Source: Ptiloglossa arizonensis
Lineage: Eukaryota; Arthropoda; Insecta; Hymenoptera; Colletidae
Assembly (NCBI RefSeq): GCF_051014685.1
Contig: NW_027478516.1
Location: 744,001-808,000 of the forward strand
Direction: 5' to 3'
Length of the DNA stretch: 64,000 bases
Under the pieces are notes generated by a model. That model saw only the letters and a list, made by a program, of their open reading frames with translations. It was not told the DNA's origin and did not search any database. How positions within the stretch are numbered: the stretch's first letter is position 1; every line of letters starts with the position of its first letter. Positions 1 to 9,130 of this stretch are shown piece by piece. The translations under genes were made by a program, and so were the position numbers.

Positions 1-24
1 GATATGGCAGTTTGAAGTTAAGGA

Positions 25-40
25 ATGGTTGAGAAACCAT
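25..40. repeat. Short inverted repeat with GAGA loop
   Basis: ATGGTT and AACCAT are perfect reverse complements separated by GAGA, giving a 6-bp stem and 4-base loop. As RNA the loop would fit the GNRA tetraloop pattern. The element is intact in most monomers, at the same offset (about +25). Common variants break one arm only: AACGGTT, AATGATT with AACCAG, and AATGCTT with AAACAT in the 884-bp HOR. I saw no clear compensatory changes, so conservation by descent is enough to explain it. Short dyads are reported to be common in centromeric satellites lacking CENP-B boxes. Confidence 0.8.
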
Positions 41-41
41 C

Positions 42-49
42 AAAATTTT
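42..49. repeat. AAAATTTT palindrome
   Basis: This self-complementary A/T tract directly follows the inverted repeat and is kept in most monomers, giving a regularly phased A-tract every 177 bp. A-tracts bend DNA and can influence nucleosome placement; that effect here is inference. Variants shorten the tract (for example in the copies near 1284 and 3578) or interrupt it (AAATATTC, AAATTAC). Confidence 0.75.
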
Positions 50-71
50 CGCAAGTCTGATACTCGAAACC

Positions 72-112
72 AATAACTACTATGGCCTAGGGAAAAAATA
101 CACATACCGTTG
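72..112 (+). repeat. Class-defining variable segment of the monomer
   Basis: Linked differences in this segment sort monomers into classes. Class A has TGGAATGG, GGGGAAAAGTACACAC and CCATTG. Class B has ACTACTATGG, GGGCAAAAATACACAT and CCGTTG, usually followed by TTTCTGCTTTCAG. Class C has ACTACAAAGG, GGGGAAAAATACACAT and CCTTTG. Class D has GATGCTAGAAACG with TGGAATGACC. The markers usually travel together although mixed copies exist, which points to old subfamilies plus exchange. Class A dominates about 21-27 kb, class B is common in 0-3 kb and 52-56 kb, and class C dominates 59-64 kb. Confidence 0.75.
86..91. other. AvrII palindrome CCTAGG, recurrent per monomer
   Basis: CCTAGG occurs at about +86 in most monomers. 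It is lost in copies with GGCCCAGG, GGCATAGG, GGCCAAGG, GGCTTAGG or ACCTGGGG, which mark particular HOR lineages. Confidence 0.85.
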
Positions 113-121
113 TAAACGGGC
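105..121 (+). promoter_or_regulatory. CENP-B-box-like stretch (partial match)
   Basis: Against the mammalian CENP-B box (YTTCGTTGGAARCGGGA) this 17-bp stretch matches 13 positions, and 7 of the 9 bases usually held essential (TTCG....A..CGGG): the CG, the A and the CGGG are at the right spacing, but the two T are A and C. The same 7/9 match recurs in class B monomers. Class A (CCATTG) and class C (CCTTTG) lose the first CG. CENP-B-like boxes are often noted in unrelated satellites, so this may be chance, and no binding protein is known to me here. Confidence 0.3.
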
Positions 122-171
122 GAGTTTCTGCTTTCAGATGCAACAGGAATATTTTGAGTTCGTCAATCCGT

Positions 172-177
172 TCGCGA
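172..177. other. NruI palindrome TCGCGA, recurrent per monomer
   Basis: TCGCGA closes most monomers and has two overlapping CpG sites. Variants TCGAGAG (common in 56.7-64 kb), TTGCGAG and TCCCGAG lack it. Confidence 0.85.
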
Positions 178-354
178 GATATGGTGGTTTGAAGTTAAGG
201 AATGGTTGAGAAACCAACAAAATTTTCGCAAGTCTGACACTCGAAACCAATAACTACTATGGCCTAGAGCAAAAATACACATACGATTGTAATCGGGCGA
301 GTTTCCACTTTCAGATGCAACAGGAATTTCTCGAGTTCGCCAATCCGTTCGCGA
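178..354 (+). repeat. Second monomer, used for composition counts
   Basis: I counted 38 G and 36 C in this 177-bp copy, which is 41.8% G+C. It has ten CpG dinucleotides where base composition alone predicts about 7.7 (36 x 38 / 177), a ratio near 1.3. It carries an intact XhoI palindrome, missing in the first copy, but ACGATT in place of the usual CCGTTG in the CENP-B-like segment. Confidence 0.9.
330..335. other. XhoI palindrome CTCGAG, recurrent per monomer
   Basis: CTCGAG lies at +153 of most monomers, so XhoI would give a 177-bp ladder. It is absent in copies with GAAATAATCGAG, TTTTTCGAG, TTCTGGAG, TTCACGAG or TTCTCCAG, so partial ladders would report subfamily structure. Confidence 0.85.
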
Positions 355-747
355 GATGTGGGAGTTTGAAGTTAAGGAAAGGTTGAGAAACCATCAAAAT
401 TTTCGCAAGTCTGATACTCGAAACCAATAACTACTATTACGTAGGGCAAAAATACATATACCGTTGTAATCGGGCGAGTTTCTGCATTCAGATGCAACAG
501 GAATTTCTCGAGTTCGTCAATCCGCTCGCGAGATATGAGAGTTTGAAGTTAAGGAATGGTTGAGAAACCATCACAATTTTCGCAAGTCTTTAACTCGAAA
601 CCAATAACTACTATTACCTAGGGCAAAAATACATATACCGTTGTAAGCGGGCGAGTTTCTGCATTCAGATGCAACAGGAATTTCTCGAGTCTGTCAATCC
701 GTTCGCGAGATATGGGAGTTTGAAGTTAAGGAATGGTTGAGAAACCA

Positions 748-2035
748 TCAAAATTTTCGGAAGTCTGATACTCGAAAACAATAACTGGAATGGCCTAGGG
801 GAAAAGTACACACACCATTGTAATCGGGCGAGTTTCCACTTTCAGATGCAACAGGAATTTCTCGTGTTCGCCAATCCGTTCGCAAGATGTGGGAGTTCGA
901 AGTTAAGGAATGGTTGAGAAACCACAAAATTTTCGCAAGTCTGATACTCGAAACCAATACCTGGAATGGCCTAGGGGAAAAATACACACACCGTTGTAAT
1001 CGCGCGAGTTTCTACTCTCAGATGGAACAGGAATTTCTCCAGTTCGTCAATCCGTTCGCGAGATGTGGGAGTTTGAAGTTAAGGAATGGTTGAGAAACCA
1101 TCAAAATTTTCGCAAGTCTGTTACTCGAAACCAATAACTACTATTACGTAGGACAAAAATACATATACCGTTGTAATCGGGCGAGTTTCTGCATTCAGAT
1201 GCAACAGTAATTTCTCGAGTTCGTCAATCCGTTCGCGAGATATGGGAGTTTGAAGTTAAGGAATGGTTGAGAAACCATCACAATTTCGCAAGTCTGATAC
1301 TCGAAACCAATAACTACTATTACCTAGGGCAAAAACACACATACCGTTGTAAACGGGCGTGTGTCTGCTTTCAGATGCAACAGGAATATCTCGAGTTCCT
1401 CAATCCGTTCGCGAGGTATGGGAGTTTGAAGTTACGGAATGGTTGAGAAACCATCAAAATTTTCGCATGTCTGATACTCGAAACCAATAACTGGAATGGC
1501 CTAGGGGAAAAGTACACACACCATTGTAATCGGGCGAGTTTCCACTTTCAGATGCAACAGGAATTTCTCGTGTTCGCCAATCCGTTCGCAAGATGTGGGA
1601 GTTCGAAGTTAAGGAATGGTTGAGAAACCACAAAATTTTCGCAAGTCTGATACTCGAAACCAATACCTGGAATGGCCTAGGGGAAAAATACACACACCGT
1701 TGTAATCGGGCGAGTTTCTACTCTCAGATGGAACAGGAATTTCTCCAGTTCGTCAATCCGTTCGCGAGATGTGGGAGTTTGAAGTTAAGGAATGGTTGAG
1801 AAACCATCAAAATTTTCGCAAGTCTGTTACTCGAAACCAATAACTACTATTACGTAGGGCAAAAATACATATACCGTTGTAATCGGGCGAGTTTCTGCAT
1901 TCAGATGCAACAGTAATTTCTCGAGTTCGTCAATCCGTTCGCGAGGTATGGGAGTTTGAAGTTAAGGAATGGTTGAGAAACCATCACAATTTCGCAAGTC
2001 TGATACTCGAAACCAATATCTACTATTACCTAGGG
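748..2035 (+). repeat. 706-bp HOR (4 monomers), about 1.8 copies
   Basis: The sequence from 748 recurs 706 bp later at 1454, which is 4 x 177 minus 2. The two missing bases are tagged: one monomer has AACCACAAAATT for AACCATCAAAATT and another has ATCACAATTTCG with one T lost. Special markers shared by both units are TTCGCAAGATGTGGG, CAATACCTGG and ATGGAACAGG. The copies separate near 2035, where one continues into an ACGGGCGTGTG monomer and the other into CCTTTG. Confidence 0.85.
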
Positions 2036-2159
2036 CAAAAATACATATACCTTTGTAATCGGGCGAGTTTCTGCATTCAGATGCAACAGGAATTTCTCGA
2101 GTTTGTCAATCTGTACGCGAGATATGGGAGTTTGAAGTTAAGGAATGTTTGAGAAACCA

Positions 2160-3190
2160 TCAAAATTTTCGCACGTCTGATACTCGAAACCAATAACTGG
2201 AATGGCCTAGGGGAAAAGTACACACACCATTGTAATCGGGCGAGTTTCTACTTTCAGATGCAACAGGAATATCTCGAGTTCGTCAATCGGTTCGCGAGAT
2301 ATGGGAGTGTGAAGTTAAGGAATGGTTGAGAAACCATCAAAATTTTCGCAAGTCTGATACTCGAAACCAATAACTACTATGGCCTAGGGCAAAAATACAC
2401 ATACCGTTGTAAACGGGCGTGTGTCTGCTTTCAGATGCAACAGGAATATCTCGAGTTCCTCAATCCGTTCGCGAGGTATGGGAGTTTGAAGTTACGGAAT
2501 GGTTGAGAAACCATCAAAATTTTCGTAAGTCTGATACTCGAAAACAATAACTACAATGGCCTAGGGGAAAAATACACATACCGTTGCAATCGGGCGAGTT
2601 TCTACTTTCAGATGCAACAGGAATTTCTCGAGTTCGTCAATCCGTTCGCGAGATAAGACAGTTTGAAGTTCAGGGATGGTTGAGAAACCATCAAAATATT
2701 CGCAAGTCTGATTCTCGAAACCAATAACTGGAATGGCCTAGGGGAAAAGTACACACACCATTGTAATCGGGCGAGTTTCTACTTTCAGATGCAGCAGGAA
2801 TATCTCGAGTTCGTCAATCGGTTCGCGAGATATGGGAGTGTGAAGTTAAGGAATGGTTGAGAAACCATCAAAATTTTCGCAAGTCTGATACTCCAAACCA
2901 GTAACTACTATTGCCTAGGGCAAAAATACACATAACGTTGTGATCGGGCGTGTTTCTGCTTTCAGATGCCACAGGAATATCTCGAGTTCCTCAATCCGTT
3001 CGCGAGGTATGGGAGTTTGAAGTTACGGAATGGTTGAGAAACCATCAAAATTTTCGTAAGTCTGATACTCGAAACCAATAACTACAATGGCCTAGGGGAA
3101 AAATACACATACCGTTGCAATCGGGCGAGTTTCCACTTTCAGATGCAACAGGAATTTCTCGAGTTCGCCAATCCGTTCGCGAGATGTGGG
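2160..3190 (+). repeat. 531-bp trimer duplication, two copies
   Basis: GGGAGTGTGAAG occurs at 2303 and 2834, 531 bp (3 x 177) apart, with the two flanking monomers on either side also matched. The copies differ at several sites (for example CCAATAAC and CCAGTAAC, TGTAAACGG and TGTGATCGG), so this is an older duplication than the 884-bp array downstream. Confidence 0.75.
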
Positions 3191-3654
3191 AGTTCGAAGT
3201 TAAGGAATGGTTGAGAAACCACAAAATTTTCGCAAGTCTGATACTCGAAACCAATACCTGGAATGGCCTAGGGGAAAAATACACAAACCGTTGTAATCGG
3301 GCGAGTTTCTACTCTCAGATGGAACAGGAATTTCTCCAGTTCGTCAATCCGTTCGCGAGATGTGGGAGTTTGAAGTTAAGGAATGGTTGAGAAACCATCA
3401 AAATTTTCGCAAGTCTGATACTCGAAACCAATAACTACTAATACGTAGGGCAAAAATACATATACCTTTGTAATCGGGCGAGTTTCTGCATTCAGATGCA
3501 ACAGGAATTTCTCGAGTTCGTCAATCCGTTCGCGAGATATGGGAGTTTGAAGTTAAGGAATGGTTGAGAAACCATCACAATTTCGCAAGTCTGATACTCG
3601 AAACCAATAACTACTATTACCTAGGGCAAAAATACATATACCGTTGTAATCGGG

Positions 3655-5430
3655 CGAGTTTCCACTTTCAGATGCAACAGGAATTTCTCGAGTTCGCCAA
3701 TCCGTTCGCGAGATGTGGGAGTTCGAAGTTAAGGAATGGTTGAGAAACCACAAAATTTTCGCAAGTCTGATACTCGAAACCAATACCTGGAATGGCCTAG
3801 GGGAAAAATACACACATCGTTGTAATCGGGCGAGTTTCTACTCTCAGATGGAACAGGAATTTCTGCAGTTCGTCAATCCGTTCGCGAGATGTGGGAGTTT
3901 GAAGTTAAGGAATGGTTGAGAAACCATCAAAATTTTCGCAAGTCTGGTTCTCGAAACCAATAACTGAAATGGCCTAGGGGAAAAGTACACACACCATTGT
4001 AATCGGGCGAGTTTCTACTTTCAGATGCAACAGGAATATCTCGAGTTCGTCAATCGGTTCGCGAGATATGGGAGTGTGAAGTTAAGGAATGGTTGAGAAA
4101 CCATCAAAATTTTCGCAAGTCTGATACTCGAAACCAATAACTACTATGGCCTAGGGCAAAAATACACATACCGTTGTAAACGGGCGTGTGTCTGCTTTCA
4201 GATGCAACAGGAATATCTCGAGTTCCTCAATCTGTTCGCGAGGTATGGGAGTTTGAAGTTACGGAATGGTTGAGAAACCATCAAAATTTTCGTAAGTCTG
4301 ATACTCGAAACCAATAACTACTATTACCTAGGGCAAAAATACATATACCTTTGTAATCGGGCGAGTTTCTACTTTCAGATGCAACAGGAATTTCTCGAGT
4401 TCGTCGATCCGTACGCGAGATATGGGAGTTTGAAGTTAAGGAATGGTTGAGAAACCATCAAAATTTTCGCAAGTCTGATACTCGAAACCAATAACTGGAA
4501 TGGCCTAGGGGAAAAGTACACACACCATTGTAATCGGGCGAGTTTCCACTTTCAGATGCAACAGGAATTTCTCGAGTTCGCCAATCCGTTCGCGAGATGT
4601 GGGAGTTCGAAGTTAAGGAAAGGTTGAGAAACGACAAAATTTTCGCAAGTCTGATACTCGAAACCAATACCTGGAATGGCCTAGGGGGAAAATACACACA
4701 CCGTTGTAATCGGGCGAGTTTCTACTTTCAGATGGAGCAGGAATTTCTCCAGTTAGTCAATCCGTTCGCGAGATGTGGGAGTTTGAAGTTAAGGAATGGT
4801 TGAGAAACCATCAAAATTTTCGCAAGTCTGGTTCTCGAAACCAATAACTGGAATGGCCTAGGGGAAAAGTACACACACCATTGTAATCGTGCGAGTTTCT
4901 ACTTTCAGATGCAACAGGAATATCTCGAGTTCGTCAATCGGTTCGCGAGATATGGGAGTGTGAAGCTAAGGAATGGTTGAGAAACCATCAAAATTTTCGC
5001 AAGTCTGATACTCGAAACCAATAACTACTATGGCCTAGGGCAAAAATACACATACCGTTGTAAATAGGCGTGTGTCTGCTTTCAGATGCAACAGGAATAT
5101 CTCGAGTTCCTCAATCCGTTCGCGAGGTATGGGAGTTTGAAGTTACGGAATGGTTGAGAAACCATCAAAATTTTCGTAAGTCTGATACTCGAAACCAATA
5201 ACTACAATGGCCTAGGGGAAAAATACACATACCGTTGCAATCGGGCGAGTTTCTACTTTCAGATGCAACAGGAATTTCTGGAGTTCGTCATTCCGTTCGC
5301 GAGATAAGACAGTTTGAAGTTCAGGAATGGTTGAGAAACCATCAAAATATTCGCAAGTCTGATTCTCGAAACCAATAACTGGAATGGACTAGGGGAAAAG
5401 TACACACCATTGTAATCGGGCGAGTTTCTA
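3655..5430 (+). repeat. 884-bp duplication (5 monomers)
   Basis: A run of nearly four monomers at about 3655-4315 recurs at about 4535-5195 with a shift of 884 bp (5 x 177 minus 1). It contains the AACCAC monomer, a TCTGGTTCTCG monomer, the GGGAGTGTG monomer (4070 and 4954) and an ACGGGCGTGTG monomer (TAAATAGGCG in the second copy). The fifth monomer differs between the units. A further copy of the cassette appears at 8338-8960. Confidence 0.75.
3815..3831 (+). promoter_or_regulatory. CENP-B-box-like stretch, 8 of 9 core bases
   Basis: This copy reads CATCGTTGTAATCGGGC. Only the first core T (here A) departs from the TTCG....A..CGGG core. It lies in a class A monomer of the 3.66-5.4-kb block, where most class A copies have CCATTG or CCGTTG. 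It could be a single C-to-T change of the common form. Confidence 0.3.
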
Positions 5431-5600
5431 CTTTCAGATGCAACAGGAATATCTCGAGTTCGTCAATCGGTTCGCGAGATATGGGAGTGTGAAGTTAAGG
5501 AATGGTTGAGAAACCATCAAAATTTTCGCAAGTCTGATACTCCAAACCAGTAACTACTATTGCCTAGGGCAAAAATACACATACCGTTTGTGATCGGGCG
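4870..5600 (+). repeat. Long-range copy of 2220-2950
   Basis: With a shift of about 2650 bp (15 monomers) this block repeats 2220-2950: GGGAGTGTG at 2303 and 4954, the rare AGATAAGACAG at 2651 and 5302, and GGGAGTGTG again at 2834 and 5483. The matching order of rare variants shows common descent of the whole block. Confidence 0.75.
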
Positions 5601-6369
5601 TGTTTCTGCTTTCAGATGCAACAGGAACTTCTCGAGTTCGCCAATCCGTTCGCGAGATATGGGAGTTTGAAGTTAAGGAATGGTTGAGAAACCATCAAAA
5701 TTTTCGCAAGTCTGATACTCGAAACCAATAACTACTATGGCCTAGGGCAAAAAAATACACCTACCGTTGTAATCGGGCGAGTTTCTGCTTTCATGATGCA
5801 ACAGGAATATCTTGAGTTCGCCAATCCGTTCGCGAGATATGGTAGTTTGAAGTTAAGGAATGGTTGAGAAACCATGAAAAACTCTCGCAAGTCTGATACT
5901 CGAAACCAATAACTGGAATGGACTAGGGTAAAAGTACACATACCGTCGTAATCTGGTGAGCTTCTGCTTTGAGATGCAACAGGAATTTCTCGAGTTCGTC
6001 GATCCGTTCGCGAGATCTGGGAATCTGAAGTTAAGGAATGGTTGAGAAACCATCAAAATTTTCGCAAGTCAGATTCTCGAAACCAATAACTGGAATGGCC
6101 TAGGGGAAAAGTAGACACACACCATTGTAATCGGGCAAGTTTCTACTTTCAGATGCAACAGGAATTTCTAGAGTTCGTCAATCCGTTCGCGAGATATGAG
6201 ATTTTGAAGTTAAGGAATGGTTGAGAAGCCATAAAAATTTTCGGAATCTGATACTCGAAGCCATTAATTACTATGGTCTACGTGCAAAAATACACACACC
6301 ATTGTAATCGGGCAAGCTTCTACTTTCAGATGCAACATGAATTTCTCCAGTTCGTCAATCCGTTCGCGA

Positions 6370-6480
6370 GATATGGGAGTTTGAAGTTAAGGAATGGTTG
6401 AGAAACCATCAAAGTTTTCGCACGTCTGATACTGGAAACTAATAACTGGAATGGCCTAGGGTTCGCCAATCCGTTCGCGA
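6370..6480 (+). repeat. Truncated monomer, 111 bp
   Basis: The monomer runs normally to CCTAGGG and then jumps to TTCGCCAATCC, losing 66 bp, which includes the CENP-B-like segment and the XhoI site. The deletion is 22 x 3, so reading frame is preserved, probably by chance. No obvious long microhomology is seen at the junction. Confidence 0.9.
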
Positions 6481-6937
6481 GGTATGGGAGTTTGAAGTTA
6501 AGTAACCGTTGAGAAACCATCAAAATTTCGTAAGTCTGATACTCGAAACCAATAACTACAATGGCCTAGGGGGAAAAGTACACACACCATTGTAATCGGG
6601 CGAGTTTCCACTTTCAGATGCAACAGGAATTTCTCGAGTTCGCCAATCCGTTTCGCAAGATGTGGGAGGTTCGAAGTTAAGGAATGGTTGAGAAACCATC
6701 AAAGTTTTCGCTGGTCTGATACTCGAAACCTATGACTGGATTGGCCTAGGGGAAAAGTACACACACCTTTGTAATCGGGCGAGTTTCTACTCTCAGATGC
6801 AATGGGAATTTCTCGAGTTCGTATTCCGTTCGCGAGATATGGGAGTTTGGAGTTAAGGAGTGGTTGAGAAACCATCAAACTTTCGCAAGTCTGATATCGA
6901 AACCAATACCTGGAATGGCCTAGGGGAAAAGTACACA

Positions 6938-6954
6938 CATCGTTGTAATCGGGC
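6938..6954 (+). promoter_or_regulatory. CENP-B-box-like stretch, 8 of 9 core bases
   Basis: Same 17-base sequence as at 3815-3831, in a monomer between the two truncated ones. The flanking monomer also shows TGGAATGG, so it may descend from the same subfamily as the copy at 3815. Confidence 0.3.
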
Positions 6955-7187
6955 GAGTTTCTACTTTCCGATGCAACAGGAATTTCTCCAGTTAGTCAAT
7001 CCGTTCGCGAGATGTGGGAGTTTGAAGTTAAGGAATGGTTGAGAAACTATCAAAATCTTGGCAAGTCTGATTCTCGAAACAAATAACTGGAATGGCCTAA
7101 GGGAAAAGTACGCACACCATTGTAATCGGGCGAGTTTCTACTTTCAGATGCAACAGGAACTTCTCGAGATCGTCAATCCGTTCGCGA

Positions 7188-7298
7188 GATATGGGAGTTT
7201 GAATTTAAGGAATGGTTGGGAGTCCATTAAAATTTTCGCAAGTCTGTTACTCGAAACCAATAACTGGAATGGCCTAGGGTTCGCCAATCCGTTCGCGA
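7188..7298 (+). repeat. Second truncated monomer, same junction
   Basis: It has the identical CCTAGGG/TTCGCC junction and length as the copy at 6370-6480. The junctions lie 818 bp apart (6461 and 7279), equal to four full monomers plus 111 minus 1. The neighbours and the rest of the monomer differ at several sites (GTCTGATACTGG and GTCTGTTACTCG), so the deletion arose once, was duplicated, and the copies have since diverged or recombined. Confidence 0.9.
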
Positions 7299-8337
7299 GG
7301 TATGGGAGTTTGAAGTTAAGTAATCGTTGAGAAACCATCAAAATTTTCGCTGGTCTGATACACGAAACCTATAACTGGAATGGCCTAGGGGAAAAGTACA
7401 CACACCATTGTAATCGGGCGGGTTTCCACTTCCAGATGCAACCGGAAGTTCGCGAGTTCGTCAATCCGTTCGCGAGATATGGGAGTTTGAAGTTCAGGAG
7501 TGGTTGAGAAACCATCAAAATTTTTGCAAGTCTGATACTCGAAACCAATAACTACAATGGCCTAGGGGAAAAATACACACACCATTGTAATCGGGCGAGT
7601 TTCCACTTTCAGATGCAACAGGAATTTCTCGAGTTCGCCAATCCGTTCGCGAGATGTGGGAGTTCGAAGTTAAGGAATGGTTGAGAAACCACAAAATTTT
7701 CGCAAGTCTGATACTCGAAACCAATACCTGGAATGGCCTAGGGGAGAAATACACACACCGTTGTAATCGGGCGATTTTCTACTTTCAGATGGAACAGGAA
7801 TTTCTCTAGTTAGTCAATCCGTTCGCGAGATGTGGGAGTTTGAAGTTAAGGAATGGTTGAGAAACCATCAAAATTTTCGCAAGTCTGATACTCGAAATCA
7901 ATAACTACTATTACCTAGGGCAAAAATACATATACCGTTGTAATCGGGCGAGTTTCTACTTTCAGATGCAACAGGAATTTCTCGAGTTCGTCAATCCGTT
8001 CGCGAGATATGGGAGTTTGAAGTTAAGTAATCGTTGAGAAACCATCAAAATTTTCGTAAGTCTGATACTCGAAACCAATAACTACAATGGCCTAGGGGAA
8101 AAATACACACACCTTTGTAATCGGGCGTGTTTCTACATTCAGATGCAACAGGAATTTCTCGAGTTAGTCATTCCGTTCGCGAGATATGGGAGTTTGAAGT
8201 TACGGAATGTTTGAGAAACCATCAAAGTTTTCTCTGGTCTGATACTCGAAACCTATAACTGGAATGGCCTAGGGGAAAAGTACACACACCTTTGTAATCG
8301 GGCGAGTTTCTACTCTCAGATGCATCAGGAATTTCTC

Positions 8338-8960
8338 GAGTTCGCCAATCCGTTCGCGAGATGTGGGAGTTCGAAGTTAACGAATGGTTGAGAAACCACA
8401 AAATTTTCGCAAGTCTGATACTCGAAACCAATACCTGGAATGGCCTAGGGGAGAAATACACACACCATTGTAATCGGGCGAGTTTCTATTATACTTTCAG
8501 ATGGAGCAGGAATTTCTCCAGTTAGTCAATCCGTTCGCGAGATGTGGGAGTTTGAAGTTAAGGAATGGTTGAGAAACCATCAAAATATTCGCAAGTCTGG
8601 TTCTCGAAACCAATAACTGGAATGGCCTAGGGGAAAAGTACACACACCATTGTAATCGGGCGAGTTTCTACTTTCAGATGCAACAGGAATATCTCGAGTT
8701 CGTCAATCGGTTCGCGAGATATGGGAGTGTGAAGTTAAGGAATGGTTGAGAAACCATCAAAATTTTCGCAAGTCTGATACTCGAAACCAATAACTACTAT
8801 GGCCTAGGGCAAAAATACACATACCGTTGTAAACGGGCGTGTGTCTGCTTTCAGATGCAACAGGAATATCTCGAGTTCCTCAATCCGTTCGCGAGGTATG
8901 GGAGTTTGAAGTTACGGAATGGTTGAGATACCATCAAAATTTTCGTAAGTCTGATACTCG
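8338..8960 (+). repeat. Third copy of the AACCAC/GTGTG cassette
   Basis: Same monomer order as at 3655-4315 and 4535-5195, with GGGAGTGTG at 8723. It carries a private 5-bp insertion at about 8489-8493 (TTTCTATTATACTTTC for TTTCTACTTTC). Confidence 0.7.
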
Positions 8961-9130
8961 AAACCAATAACTACTATAGCCTAGAGCAAAAATACACATA
9001 CCGTTGTAATCGGGTGAGCTTCTGCTTTGAGATGCAACAGGAATTTCTCGAGTTCGTCGATCCGTTCGCGAGATATGGGAATCTGAAGTTAAGGAATGGT
9101 TGAGAAACCATCAAAATTTTCGCAAGTCTG

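Larger units (their letters stand above)
1..177 (+). repeat. Representative satellite monomer (177 bp)
   Basis: This first copy gives the coordinate frame for the others. In order it holds a conserved block (1-24), an inverted repeat with GAGA loop (25-40), AAAATTTT (42-49), a conserved block containing ACTCGAAACC (62-71), the variable class-defining segment (72-112) with AvrII palindrome (86-91), a CENP-B-box-like stretch (105-121), a conserved block (121-150), the place of the usual XhoI site (153-158, mutated here) and an NruI site (172-177). The unit start is a convention. 177 is 59 x 3, so a reading frame keeps phase from copy to copy, which explains the many short repetitive ORFs. Confidence 0.95.
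1..747 (+). repeat. Mostly class B monomers, monomeric
   Basis: About four copies, mostly of the ACTACTATGG or ACTACTATTACG/CTAGG type. Neighbouring copies differ at many sites. I see no HOR in this stretch; it may belong to one that starts upstream of the window. Confidence 0.7.
5600..8338 (+). repeat. Indel-rich, poorly homogenised monomers
   Basis: This stretch has more indels and private substitutions than its neighbours: an extra T at TTTCATGATGC near 5803, extra bases at GTAGACACACACC near 6111, GATATCGAAACC near 6895, and two 111-bp monomers annotated separately. It carries no clear HOR apart from the 818-bp spacing of the truncated monomers. It looks like an old part of the array. 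Confidence 0.65.

Noticed and set aside
42..49. AAAATTTT as a promoter or replication origin element
   Set aside because: It is present in nearly all of about 360 monomers and has no associated gene or other origin feature.
748..987. Set of about 79-codon minus-strand frames (748, 1454, 3045, 4458, 7515 and others)
   Set aside because: They are reverse-strand translations of the same monomer positions, recurring at HOR spacing. Their apparent conservation follows the DNA repeat, not protein selection.
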